Program-made: the position numbers and the translations under genes
From: Henriciella sp.
Lineage (GTDB): Bacteria; Pseudomonadota; Alphaproteobacteria; Caulobacterales; Hyphomonadaceae
NCBI RefSeq assembly: GCF_029937755.1
Contig: NZ_JAPYPG010000004.1
Span: forward strand, 1-64,000
Length of the DNA stretch: 64,000 bases
Direction of reading: 5' to 3'
In this document: piece after piece, positions 17,558-25,556 of the stretch
Position numbering within the stretch: position 1 is the first letter of the stretch
Layout: every line of letters begins with the position of its first letter
The notes under the pieces: generated by a model
What the model saw: the letters and a program-made list of their open reading frames with translations, nothing else
The model's database searches: none
Told to the model about the DNA's origin: nothing

Positions 17558-18973
17558 CTAGGCCCAGGGCAAGATTTCCTCAGGTCCCACAATTCCACCG
17601 GTATCACGCTCTCCGGTCCAGAGGAGTAGCTGCACGAGCGCGTCGACTTGATCAAGATACGACCCGTTGGGGAATCCAGCGACCTCCTGTAAGAACTCAT
17701 CCATCCAGGGGGCTCGCTCCGGCAGAAACACGTCGCCGGCTTCCATCCGATAACTCGCAGCCGTCGCCCTCTCGACTTTTCCAGACGTTGCCTTGATGGC
17801 AATCGGAGAGGGCACGCCCATCACCCAATTTTCTCTGAGCTGCGCCAGCGCAGCTTCGCCATTGGCGGCTTTCTCAACCAGGATGTCTTTAGCGTCGTAC
17901 TGCCTCGCCTGTGAGACGATGCTCCGGACCTGATCGGGGAACAACATTTTCTTTCGAAACACATCTAACACCCAAACGCTCGGACCATCGACGAGTGCGG
18001 TCACGCAGGCGCAGTAATCGCCGTCAGCTCCGAAAGCGAGATCCCATGATTGCACGATGCGGGCTCGGGGTCCCGGCTTAGGCGCCTTCGCATAGCGCTG
18101 AAACCAGCTTGGCTTTAGCAGGTTGCCCGTCTCGAGCACGGGCTGCTGCTGATACTGGGCTTCGAAATCCCATGCTCCCATTTGCCGGCGCTGCTCTGCC
18201 AGCACATCCTCCGATAGCCGGTCTGGATGTAGCAGTTCCCCCTCGCTCCAGGTGCGTGTCTGGCCAAAGCCGACGGAAATTTCCTGCGTTTGCGTGGCGC
18301 GTGCCGGGAAGCAGAGATGCCGCCACCCGCCGGACTGGAGCAGGTGCCCTGATAAGTCGTCCTGGTGCAGACGCTGCTGCACGAGTACGATTGCGCCGGT
18401 CTGGGGATCGTTCAGCCGCGTACTGAGCGTGCTCGCGTACCAACTCTTCGTTGCCTCCCGCTTGTTAGCAGACTTAGCATCTTCCGGTTTTTGCGGGTCA
18501 TCCAGGATAATCAGGTCCGCACCTCGACCTGTTATCACACCGCCATTCGTCGTCGTGTATCGCCCACCGCCCCTGGTCGTCGTGAGGTCGAATGTTTTAC
18601 TGCTTCTCAGGCGCGTATTGGGAAACAGCCGCCGATAAAAATCCGACTCCATAAGAGTTTTGGCATCGCGGGCGAGTTGGCCCGCGATGTCTTCGCCGTA
18701 CGAGACCACCATAGTCTCCGTCTCGGGTCGATGTCCGAGTATGAAGGCGACCCACGCCACTGAAATCGACAACGACTTCAGGGCGCGAGGCGGCATATTG
18801 ATAGCCAGTCGTCTCGTCTGGCCCGCAGTCACACTTTCGAGTTCGGCAGAGAGCGCATCGATATGCCAGTTCCATGCGTACTCCCGGTCGGGGCGCACGA
18901 TCGTGAAAGCCTTCGCGATAAACAATGGCAGGCTCTGGCGGAAAATGATGAGTGGTGAGGGCTCAATCGTCAT
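17558..18973 (-). CDS. terL: Phage terminase large subunit
   Basis: This 471-aa protein has the two-domain layout of a phage packaging motor. The ATPase part has a degenerate P-loop region (NMPPRALKSLS) and a Walker B stretch LIILDDPQKPED. The C-terminal RNase H-like nuclease opens with VQSWDLAFG, with later acidic residues (KDILVEK). It matches the terminase_6-type large subunits of tailed phages in size. It follows the DUF5681 gene with an 11-bp overlap. No portal, capsid or tail gene is nearby, so this is probably a leftover of a prophage or satellite. Confidence 0.9.
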   Translation of the reverse strand: MTIEPSPLIIFRQSLPLFIAKAFTIVRPDREYAWNWHIDALSAELESVTAGQTRRLAINMPPRALKSLSISVAWVAFILGHRPETETMVVSYGEDIAGQLARDAKTLMESDFYRRLFPNTRLRSSKTFDLTTTRGGGRYTTTNGGVITGRGADLIILDDPQKPEDAKSANKREATKSWYASTLSTRLNDPQTGAIVLVQQRLHQDDLSGHLLQSGGWRHLCFPARATQTQEISVGFGQTRTWSEGELLHPDRLSEDVLAEQRRQMGAWDFEAQYQQQPVLETGNLLKPSWFQRYAKAPKPGPRARIVQSWDLAFGADGDYCACVTALVDGPSVWVLDVFRKKMLFPDQVRSIVSQARQYDAKDILVEKAANGEAALAQLRENWVMGVPSPIAIKATSGKVERATAASYRMEAGDVFLPERAPWMDEFLQEVAGFPNGSYLDQVDALVQLLLWTGERDTGGIVGPEEILPWA

Positions 18974-19373
18974 CTTGATCCCCTTCCTCCAATTCCGCGG
19001 CGCGCCTACGCACGTACACGTCTATCAGCGACTGGTCGGCTGGCGACAAGGGCTGGCTGTCGCTGCGGTCGTCATCAGGCATGAGGCGGCTCATTTCTGC
19101 GATCACGAGCGCGATCGAACGCGGGTCGCCTGTGGCAGCCTTATTGGCCAGCGTCTTGAGCATCAGACCGAGTTTCGTTGATGTTTTGCGCTGACCATTT
19201 TCGGTGTACTCGACCTCCTGTGACAGCTCGGCGAGGAGTTCAGTCTTGTAATTGGGCGTGCCTTTCGGCCGCCCCTTCGGATTGCCGGACTGTCCCGGTT
19301 TGAAGCGGGTATGCTTGGGCGTTTTGCTATACCCGATTTCGTAATCGCCGTTCTTCTTACTCGTCATCATCAT
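18963..19373 (-). CDS. DUF5681 protein (small-terminase-like)
   Basis: The protein begins with a basic stretch and the DUF5681 signature FKPGQSGNPKGRPKG. This domain is found just upstream of phage terminase large subunits and is thought to act as the small terminase or its partner. The ATG at 19371-19373 was chosen because it makes a short overlap with the methyltransferase stop (19357). A longer in-frame start at 19490 would lie wholly inside that gene and adds nothing like the family. The product is about 136 aa with an acidic tail. Confidence 0.85.
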   Translation of the reverse strand: MMMTSKKNGDYEIGYSKTPKHTRFKPGQSGNPKGRPKGTPNYKTELLAELSQEVEYTENGQRKTSTKLGLMLKTLANKAATGDPRSIALVIAEMSRLMPDDDRSDSQPLSPADQSLIDVYVRRRAAELEEGDQDDD

Positions 19374-20682
19374 GCTCCAGGGTTGCGCGCTCGCGTTCGG
19401 TGAAATTCTCGCCGGTCGCCTCAAGGGTGGGTTCGATGCCGTAGGTGCCGCGGAATCGGCGCAACGCAACGTCGACATAGAGCGGATCAAGCTCGATCCC
19501 GTAAGCCACCCGACCGACGCGTTCGGCTGCCAGCAGAGTGGTTCCGGACCCGAGGAAGGGGTCTAGAACGATCTCCCCGCGCTGGGTCACGTCCAGTAAG
19601 GCGTCAGCAACCATACCGATCGGCTTGACGGTGGGATGGTAGGTGAGGTCCTTGCGGCGTGACTGCACGCCTGGATAGGCCCAGACGTTCGTCCGATTGC
19701 GGCCATGCCGGCCAAGTTCGACATTGTTTGTGTGGGCGCCATTGTGGGCCTTGTAGACGTAGATCAGCTCGTGCTGGGAGCGGTAGAGCGAGCCCATGCC
19801 GCCAACGCCCTTGTCCCAGACGATCACGTTCTTCAGCTCGGCGAAGACAGCCCGCCCGGCCAGGTCAAGATCGGTGCCGTGTCGCCAGTCCATGCAGATA
19901 TAGACCATGGCGCCGTCAGCCATGTTCTCGGCGATACGATTGCAGGTCGTCATCAAGAATTCGCGGAACTCGTCCTCGGACATCTCTCCAGACGCCATGG
20001 CAAATTCGCGGTGCTTGATCTTGCCATTTCCCGACACGTGACCATCGACCGGCACATTGTAGGGCGGGTCGGTAAAGACTGCGTGGGCGACGTCGTCACC
20101 TAACAGAGCTTTGTAGGTCTCGACGGTGAGGGCATCGCCGCAGATGACGCGGTGCCTTCCCATGACCCAGACGTCGCCTTCGCGGGACACCGCCTTGGGC
20201 TGAGGCTCGGTCGGCGCCTCTTCCGCGGCTTGCGCAGTGTCCCCATAGACCAGCAGGTCGATTTCTGGGAGCTCAAAGCCGGTCAGGCTGAGATCGAAGT
20301 CGATGTTCGATAGCTCGATCAACTCGACTTTGAGGACTTCGCTGTCCCAGGTACTCCCCTCGGCAATTTTGTTGTCTGCGATGGCATAGGCGCGCAATTC
20401 CTCCGGACTAAGATGGTCAGCGATCAGGACCGGGACTTTCTTCAGCCCCAGTCGCCTGGCCGCTTCGAGACGGCCGCGACCAGCGACGAGATTGAAATCC
20501 TTATCCACCACCAAGGAGATGATGATGCCGAACTCCCGGATCGCTTTCGCCAGAATCTCCTGCTGGTGCTCCGGATGAATCTTGAGCGCGGGACCATCGT
20601 CCTTGATCAGGTCAATGTCGACATAGGTTATTGTTGGGGGTGGGCGTTCATTGGTGCCCGCGTCATTGGAAAACTGGTTCAT
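19357..20682 (-). CDS. ParB-like domain fused to N6-adenine/N4-cytosine DNA methyltransferase
   Basis: The N-terminal third is a ParB/Srx-like domain (LVAGRGRLEAARRLG). The C-terminal part is a DNA methyltransferase with DPPYNVP (motif IV) and DPFLGSGTTLLAA (motif I), so the motif order is that of the beta class. Such fusions are common in prophages next to DUF5681 and terminase genes, where they methylate phage DNA before packaging. The ATG at 20680-20682 is preceded by GGAGGT with good spacing, so I prefer it over the start 33 bases upstream. The gene ends within the first codons of the DUF5681 gene. Confidence 0.9.
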   Translation of the reverse strand: MNQFSNDAGTNERPPPTITYVDIDLIKDDGPALKIHPEHQQEILAKAIREFGIIISLVVDKDFNLVAGRGRLEAARRLGLKKVPVLIADHLSPEELRAYAIADNKIAEGSTWDSEVLKVELIELSNIDFDLSLTGFELPEIDLLVYGDTAQAAEEAPTEPQPKAVSREGDVWVMGRHRVICGDALTVETYKALLGDDVAHAVFTDPPYNVPVDGHVSGNGKIKHREFAMASGEMSEDEFREFLMTTCNRIAENMADGAMVYICMDWRHGTDLDLAGRAVFAELKNVIVWDKGVGGMGSLYRSQHELIYVYKAHNGAHTNNVELGRHGRNRTNVWAYPGVQSRRKDLTYHPTVKPIGMVADALLDVTQRGEIVLDPFLGSGTTLLAAERVGRVAYGIELDPLYVDVALRRFRGTYGIEPTLEATGENFTERERATLEHDDDE

Positions 20683-20756
20683 TTCGACCTCCGCTGTAAA
20701 AACGAGGTCTCCCAACTATCAGCAATTTTCCGGCGACAGTTCCGAAAGTGTTGAGC

Positions 20757-21572
20757 TCATTCGGTCGGCTTAGTTTGTCTTTTTATCAGGCGCTCAAGTC
20801 CATTTTCGACCTTCGATGGCGTCAGGGCGTAGCGCCCGAACCGGTTTAGGTCGTCAAGTCCGGCAACTTTCGAGAATGCGATCACAAACTGAGCGAGTTG
20901 AGATCGCTTACGCATTGCGAGACCATTGGCAAGGTAGGCCGCGATCCGGGAATGTTTGATCTTCGGCGTTTCACCCGAGAGGCCGCGATGTAGGTCAAGA
21001 TATGTCAGGGCGACGTGCTCAACGATCCAATGCGCAGTGGCGCTTTTACGCAGATAGGCCTTCACGAAGGGCAGGTCGTTTCGTGCGGCCAGTCGTGCCT
21101 TGTCGCGCAAGACGGGAATGAGCTCAGCCACCGCACGATGAACATCGCTCGCGCTGTAAGCCCAGATATCAAGACTCTCGTTCGGGATCGAAAAAGACCC
21201 GTCAGAGTCCAATATCATGAACTGGGTAAGCGCATCCGAAACCGAGGCCGACATCCCGATGCGGATGTCTTCGTCCGTTCTCTTGAGAGCCGCTTCAAGC
21301 TCTTTTCGGGTTTCCAAAATGGACGGTATATTTCGATCAAGATTTAGATATGCGTGCGCCTTATGCGCAACCCAGAGCAGATCTTCGGCATAGCCTGCTT
21401 CGGTTCTGTCTTCGTGGATCACTTCGGGGCGGAAAGACTGAACGAGCGGCAGAAACGTATCAGCGTCGAAATCGACATATGTCTCGACAAGACGCTCGGC
21501 AGGATAATCTTCGGTATCGGTCAGAGCATCGGTAATGTCGGGTTGAGGCAAATCGTAGGTGCTTATCTTCAT
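20757..21572 (-). CDS. Unknown 271-aa protein
   Basis: I do not recognise this protein. It is soluble and mostly helical, with an acidic N-terminal third and a basic C-terminus (RLIKRQTKPTE). No catalytic motif stands out. It lies between the ParB-methyltransferase and the Mrr-like nuclease genes on the same strand, 74 bp upstream of the methyltransferase start, and could belong to either module. Confidence 0.7.
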   Translation of the reverse strand: MKISTYDLPQPDITDALTDTEDYPAERLVETYVDFDADTFLPLVQSFRPEVIHEDRTEAGYAEDLLWVAHKAHAYLNLDRNIPSILETRKELEAALKRTDEDIRIGMSASVSDALTQFMILDSDGSFSIPNESLDIWAYSASDVHRAVAELIPVLRDKARLAARNDLPFVKAYLRKSATAHWIVEHVALTYLDLHRGLSGETPKIKHSRIAAYLANGLAMRKRSQLAQFVIAFSKVAGLDDLNRFGRYALTPSKVENGLERLIKRQTKPTE

Positions 21573-21628
21573 TCGTTCAATTTAGTCGGACAAGACGGTG
21601 GCGAAACTGAAAAGAAAGGGTGCCCTTT

Positions 21629-22570
21629 TCATGTGACCTGCTGCAACACCCACTCTTGAAGCCCTGCATGCAAGACTTTTGATGCCAAATCCGCACCGCT
21701 CCAGACCTCGGTCGCTTCAGGCAGGACATTGCCTCCCTTGAAACTATGACACGCGAAGATCGCGCGCCGCGTCGGCCCCCTGTCGGGGATGGTGTCGAGG
21801 AATTGTTTCAGAGCCAACGCGTCCGCTTTGCTCTTGACCTGGAAGAAGCCACACACGCCAAGCGCCGGCAAGTCGGCGACGAAATCAACATCGGCCTGCG
21901 CGCCGCCCAGCGCCGAACGCCGGACCCAGCCGAGCCGCGCAGCCAAAAGATCGATCAGGATTTCGAAATCGGTTTCGTTCAGCTCTCGGATGAGTTGGTC
22001 GAGCTCGTTGACGAGTTCAATTTCGAGAGCACGGAAACGTTCCAGGCGCGGGTCTGTCTCACCATTGATCTTGCGAATGAGATAGTCACGCGCTGAGACG
22101 GAACATACAGTACGCCTATAGGCACGCGTTTGTAGCAGCGCGGTAGACAAGTCGGTGAGGTAGAGCGGGTTGCCAGCGACATTAGTAGAGCGCCAACCGC
22201 CAATAACAGCCCGCGCGAAGCCGGTTTCACTTTCCGGTGGACCCGGACGATGAACGTCGTCGTCAGCAAAGCCCCACCAAAGCCGTCCGTGGAAAAAAGT
22301 GATCCAGAGCGCATCCGGATCGGGATCGCAGAACTCCCGCAATTCACGGGTCGAATCTGACGCCGATGCTTTTGACGCGCCTTTGGCCAGCCAGTGGTTA
22401 TGGACGCTTTCCCAGTTACTGCTGGTGACGACGTCAAACGGGATGTCCGGGTCCCCGAAATAAAGCTTATCTTCTTCGATGGCGCGTCCCGCCCAAGCGT
22501 TACCGGGGCCAAGCTTTATAAACCGCGCTTTCGTGGGCGCGATCGGCTGAATACTATTAGTCTCATCCAT
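21629..22570 (-). CDS. Mrr-like (type IV/II) restriction endonuclease
   Basis: The C-terminal third has the restriction-like fold pattern of Mrr-type nucleases: a helix ENDFEILIDLLAARLGW-like segment, then GGAQADVDFVADLP and GFFQVKSKAD, giving the catalytic D...QVK. The N-terminal half has a conserved-looking IKLG-type opening (ARFIKLGPGNAW) seen in a family of putative endonucleases, and may read modified bases or a target. The start at 22570 (MDETNSIQ) is preferred. A start at 22663 is also open but would leave 2 bp to the divergent regulator. With that controller-type XRE gene it forms a small restriction module lacking an obvious methylase of its own. Confidence 0.68.
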   Translation of the reverse strand: MDETNSIQPIAPTKARFIKLGPGNAWAGRAIEEDKLYFGDPDIPFDVVTSSNWESVHNHWLAKGASKASASDSTRELREFCDPDPDALWITFFHGRLWWGFADDDVHRPGPPESETGFARAVIGGWRSTNVAGNPLYLTDLSTALLQTRAYRRTVCSVSARDYLIRKINGETDPRLERFRALEIELVNELDQLIRELNETDFEILIDLLAARLGWVRRSALGGAQADVDFVADLPALGVCGFFQVKSKADALALKQFLDTIPDRGPTRRAIFACHSFKGGNVLPEATEVWSGADLASKVLHAGLQEWVLQQVT

Positions 22571-22665
22571 TCGTTCGACGAGCCATGCAAATCCCGCACA
22601 GTCAACGCAAAAATGAGACTTATCGGCTGTAGAACGATCGTCGTCAGGCGGCTCCATTCTCATGG

Positions 22666-22875
22666 ATGGATATCCGCGTGCGAGTCGGAAAAAATCTACG
22701 GCGCCTTCGTCGAGCCCAGGGCTGGTCGCAAGAAGAGTTCGCCGACATCGCAGGATATCACCGAACCTATATTTCCGGCATCGAACGCGGCATCCGAAAT
22801 CCGACGATTACTGTGATTGAAAACCTAGCTAAGTCGCTCAAGACCACCGCCTCAGAGCTTGTTGCAGAGCCCTAG
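22666..22875 (+). CDS. XRE-family regulator resembling RM controller (C) proteins
   Basis: This 69-aa protein is a lone helix-turn-helix of the Cro/C1/XRE type. WSQEEFADIAGYHRTYISGIERG is the HTH, split here as WSQEEFADIAGY and HRTYISGIERG. It ends with NPTITVIENLAKSL, a pattern typical of C proteins that control restriction genes. It is divergent from the Mrr-like gene, so it probably binds the shared promoter region and tunes nuclease expression. That role is inference. Confidence 0.85.
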   Translation: MDIRVRVGKNLRRLRRAQGWSQEEFADIAGYHRTYISGIERGIRNPTITVIENLAKSLKTTASELVAEP

Positions 22876-22896
22876 GCGGCGCGAATTGTCCACTCG

Positions 22897-23268
22897 CTAC
22901 GCTGGCGGCCGACTGCGCTTCACATTGCGTACGATCGCGCGCATCAGCGTCTCGACAGAACTATCCGGTCCAATCTGGTCCTGGAAAACATCAACGCCCA
23001 TCACCGGAACCGTGGGTCGTAAATTCATCTCGATCGTGAGCTCAATCTGCTGAATTTCACGACGCATCAAAGCGATGGGTGCGCAATCAAAAATCGCGTC
23101 TAACCGGCACCTACGCAGATCAGTCCAGTCACGATCGGCATAAGCCTCCAGAACGCGCCGAACCAGAGCCTCGATCGCTTCATCATCGTCGATAGACACG
23201 CGCCATGGAATTGGCCGCCTGGACGTCGTAATCAGCGGCTCGAGCAGAGTTTCGGATGTATTCGACAC
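22897..23268 (-). CDS. Unknown 123-aa protein
   Basis: I do not recognise this protein. A GTG start at 23266-23268 is preceded by GGAGG with seven bases of spacing, which supports it as a real gene. The product has an acidic helix (DDDEAIEALVRRVLEAY) and a strand-rich second half. It is convergent with the XRE gene. Its N-terminal EPLITTS coding sequence shares 20 identical bases with the DUF262 gene. Confidence 0.55.
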   Translation of the reverse strand: MSNTSETLLEPLITTSRRPIPWRVSIDDDEAIEALVRRVLEAYADRDWTDLRRCRLDAIFDCAPIALMRREIQQIELTIEMNLRPTVPVMGVDVFQDQIGPDSSVETLMRAIVRNVKRSRPPA

Positions 23269-23413
23269 GGCGGGCCTCCGTTGGCTTTGACGACAGTGCG
23301 CCCTTCCCGAGGAGCCGGCTTGTTCAAACGATCAGTAAGGACATCCCCACGGCAAAAGTATACCGCTTTGCGGGAAATTCCTCAACCTGTGAGGCAAATC
23401 CCTGTTTCTTTTT

Positions 23414-23438
23414 GAAAAAGCGACGGCTTGTCCGTCGC
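23414..23438 (-). terminator. Rho-independent terminator of the thermonuclease gene
   Basis: On the minus strand a GCGACGG/CCGTCGC stem (23420-23426 with 23432-23438, 5-base loop) is followed directly by a T-rich run. It lies 14 bp after the thermonuclease stop. Confidence 0.75.
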
Positions 23439-23451
23439 CGGCGTTATCGAG

Positions 23452-23946
23452 CTAACCGTAGTTCCGGTTGCCCCACAGGCTGTCAGGGCAGCGGAGCCCC
23501 CATACGCCTTTGGACTTCGACCGCGCTGAACGCTCCTCGCCCGCATACCGGCCTTTGCTGTAGCGTGGCCAGTCACGCCCCCAGCCCTCGCGAACCATAT
23601 GGTCGCCAAGATCAACGCCGCCGACGGCGCAGGTCGCGATACTGCGATCATAGCGATCGGTCCCTGAGACGTCGCAGTGAACCGTCTGCCGGCCGATAAA
23701 ATCCGACAGAGCAAGAGCGGCCTTCTGGTAGACATTGATGTTCCCGCAGCGCTTGCCGCGTTCTGGCGTATCATAGCCGCTGAGACGGATGCGCTCGCCA
23801 TGGATTTCGATCGTGTCGCCATCGATCACGGACGCGACGCCGGCAATCGTGTTGCTGCGCTTCTCGGCCGAGGCGAGCTCAGAGCAAGCTGAGCAAGCCA
23901 GGCCGATGACGGTCGAGAGGGCGGCGGCTTTGACGAAGTTCATCAT
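23452..23946 (-). CDS. Exported staphylococcal-nuclease-like (thermonuclease family) protein
   Basis: After a hydrophobic export signal (AAALSTVIGLACSAC) comes an SNase fold, with VIDGDTIEI at the start of the barrel, RLSGYDTPERG containing one catalytic arginine, and later GVDLGDHMVREGWG. The family cuts DNA or RNA, and short exported versions occur widely in alphaproteobacteria. A lipobox is not clearly canonical, so it may be secreted or periplasmic. The ATG at 23946 is chosen over a TTG further upstream because the signal peptide then starts normally. A good terminator follows. Confidence 0.82.
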   Translation of the reverse strand: MMNFVKAAALSTVIGLACSACSELASAEKRSNTIAGVASVIDGDTIEIHGERIRLSGYDTPERGKRCGNINVYQKAALALSDFIGRQTVHCDVSGTDRYDRSIATCAVGGVDLGDHMVREGWGRDWPRYSKGRYAGEERSARSKSKGVWGLRCPDSLWGNRNYG

Positions 23947-24149
23947 CGGACGTCTCACATGAGTTGGAGGCAACTAAAATGAGTTTCCAGGTGCGGCCTT
24001 AATCTCTGGTTACGAGCATGCCGCAAAACCGATCGAGTGGCGCGCTCTCATCCAAGCGGGCCCAGCCAGTTTGGATTCGAACGCCGATTGCATAATCCGT
24101 TTTATGAGTGCCCAGCTCAGCAACAAAGAATCCAAATTTTCCGAGCATT

Positions 24150-24174
24150 GGGCTGCGGATGTCGACCGCAGCCC
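24150..24174. terminator. Strong hairpin between thermonuclease and DUF gene
   Basis: GGGCTGCGG (24150-24158) and CCGCAGCCC (24166-24174) form a perfect 9-bp stem, with TTTT following on the plus strand. It sits 16 bp past the stop of the minus-strand gene ending at 24190, so it may end that transcript. The T-run points the other way. Confidence 0.45.
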
Positions 24175-24189
24175 TTTTCGCGCTCTACC

Positions 24190-24465
24190 CTACCGATCTG
24201 ACGGTTCGTCAACCGATAAACTAAGGAGAATCTCCGGCTCAACGACATCCGATTCCGCTCGAAGATATGCGGTTCCTGGGCGTGTATCGAGCACGATCCA
24301 CGCCGGCGCCCCCTCATGTACCAACCAGTATCGGCACGCTTCCTGATGTAGGTTCATGATCGCCTCGAGAATTGAGTGACTGAATCCATCGCCGCCTAGA
24401 CGTTTGATCCTGCGATGAGGATCGGATTCATCGCGCTCCACCCAGGTGATTTGATATGTTTTCAT
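24190..24465 (-). CDS. Small conserved-type protein (91 aa)
   Basis: The likely start is ATG 24463-24465, giving MKTYQITWVERDESDP and a compact protein with a strand pair, a helix (HSILEAIMNLHQEACRYW) and a short beta segment. I cannot name the family with confidence. It may be a small DUF3892-like protein. It stands alone between two hairpin regions. Confidence 0.5.
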   Translation of the reverse strand: MKTYQITWVERDESDPHRRIKRLGGDGFSHSILEAIMNLHQEACRYWLVHEGAPAWIVLDTRPGTAYLRAESDVVEPEILLSLSVDEPSDR

Positions 24466-24726
24466 TGTGCTTGGTCCTTTCAGAGCATGCCGAAGGGATG
24501 CCTGGTGCCAGGCGTGCACAAAAAGGGCTTCTCCCGTATCCTGACCGCCAGCAGCCCCGTCGGCGGTTAGAGAAAAAAACCGACGCATTCAGCTGTCGGC
24601 TCCCGCTCAGGTGGAGGGCTTTTCCTCTGAGGCGTCTACGGACGTGGTTGAGAATTGCACAAATTTTTCGCCCCTCAGGCGAATTCGATCGACACCTAAG
24701 AGGTATGCCAAGCACTGAGCTGACAA

Positions 24727-24924
24727 ATGAGCCGCCCGGAGCTAGAGAGTGAAATGCCTTTCGATTTCGGTAGCCCGCACAGACCTGAGCCGGACAAGCC
24801 TGTGCGGCCGGACTTCCTTATTGATGGGTGGATGGGCTTTCTGGGACGCCTGCTTTTCGTCGTGGCCTTCCTAGGATTGCTTACCCTGGTGTTTCTGACC
24901 GCAACAGGACTTATTCCGGGCTGA
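24727..24924 (+). CDS. Small single-pass membrane protein (65 aa)
   Basis: A hydrophilic proline-rich N-terminus is followed by one membrane segment (LLFVVAFLGLLTLVFLTATG) close to the C-terminus. The start could also be ATG 24754 (MPFDFGS). No function can be read from sequence. It lies just upstream of the tRNA-Leu gene on the same strand. Confidence 0.5.
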   Translation: MSRPELESEMPFDFGSPHRPEPDKPVRPDFLIDGWMGFLGRLLFVVAFLGLLTLVFLTATGLIPG

Positions 24925-25016
24925 AGCAATTATGCACGAGCCTTCGCAGAACGCTGGTTTTAGGCGTTGACGCGAGACGGCTCCAGCCGTATCACCCCGC
25001 CTTCCGAAACCGGATT

Positions 25017-25101
25017 GCCCAGGTGGCGGAATTGGTAGACGCGCACGGTTCAGGTCCGTGTGTCGCAAGACGTGGAGGTTCGAGTCCTCTCCTGGGCACC
25101 A
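25017..25101 (+). tRNA. tRNA-Leu(CAG)
   Basis: The acceptor arms GCCCAGG (25017-25023) and CCTGGGC (25091-25097) pair fully, followed by discriminator A and an encoded CCA. The anticodon loop reads TTCAGGT, giving CAG for leucine. A long variable arm is present, as expected of a class II tRNA, and the T-loop is GTTCGAGTC. Its 3' end is the integration site of the 22-kb element, and the gene is left whole. Confidence 0.97.
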
Positions 25102-25102
25102 G
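25086..25102 (+). other. attL (tRNA-Leu 3' end)
   Basis: The sequence CCTCTCCTGGGCACCAG covers the 3' T-arm and acceptor of tRNA-Leu plus one base. It is repeated exactly at 47078-47094. Confidence 0.85.
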
Positions 25103-25304
25103 AATTTTCAAAAATTACTATAAAAACAGCAGCTTATGTGCCCCCGTGAGGGGCAGGCCACCCCTTGGCCCACCTTTTATATGCGAAATTATGTTCCGCT
25201 ATGTGCATGGGTGACTCATCTGACGTGCGCGGTTACTCTCAACCTGCCTGGGTATTGTCGTAACCTAGGGCATCGCGATGCTCTTCATTCTTGGAGACAT
25301 CGTG

Positions 25305-25502
25305 ATGAGGATACTTTCAAAGCGCCAGGTGAGGGAGCTGGTTTTGTATTCACCGCAGCACATCGCCAGACTGGAGAAGGCAGGTAAATTCCCCAAGCGG
25401 GTACAGCTCGGCCCGAACAGGGTGGGATGGGTTGAGGATGAAGTGCTGGACTGGCTTCAGCAGCGACTGGAGAGCCGCGAAGCGCCTACCCGACACTCCT
25501 AG
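25305..25502 (+). CDS. AlpA-like excisionase/regulator
   Basis: The 65-aa protein from ATG 25305 is a winged MerR-like helix-turn-helix of the AlpA type: KRQVRELVLYSPQHIARLEK, then KFPKRVQLGPNRVGW and EDEVLDWL. GGAG precedes the start. AlpA proteins activate integrase or excision genes of P4-like elements. Here it lies at the tRNA end of the element, far from the integrase at the other end. Confidence 0.85.
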   Translation: MRILSKRQVRELVLYSPQHIARLEKAGKFPKRVQLGPNRVGWVEDEVLDWLQQRLESREAPTRHS

Positions 25503-25556
25503 ATGGGAGTATGTGAGCGGCCGGGTCTGCAGAACCCGGTCGCTCCAATTCCAAGA

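Noticed and set aside
17047..17796. Open frame of 249 codons on the plus strand over the end of the nuclease-helicase gene
   Set aside because: It is a different frame of the same strand as the nuclease-helicase and is extremely Arg/Pro/Ala-rich, the usual product of a high-GC shadow frame.
19374..19490. Longer N-terminus for the DUF5681 protein (start 19490)
   Set aside because: The extension lies wholly inside the methyltransferase gene and does not resemble the family, while ATG 19373 gives the normal overlap.
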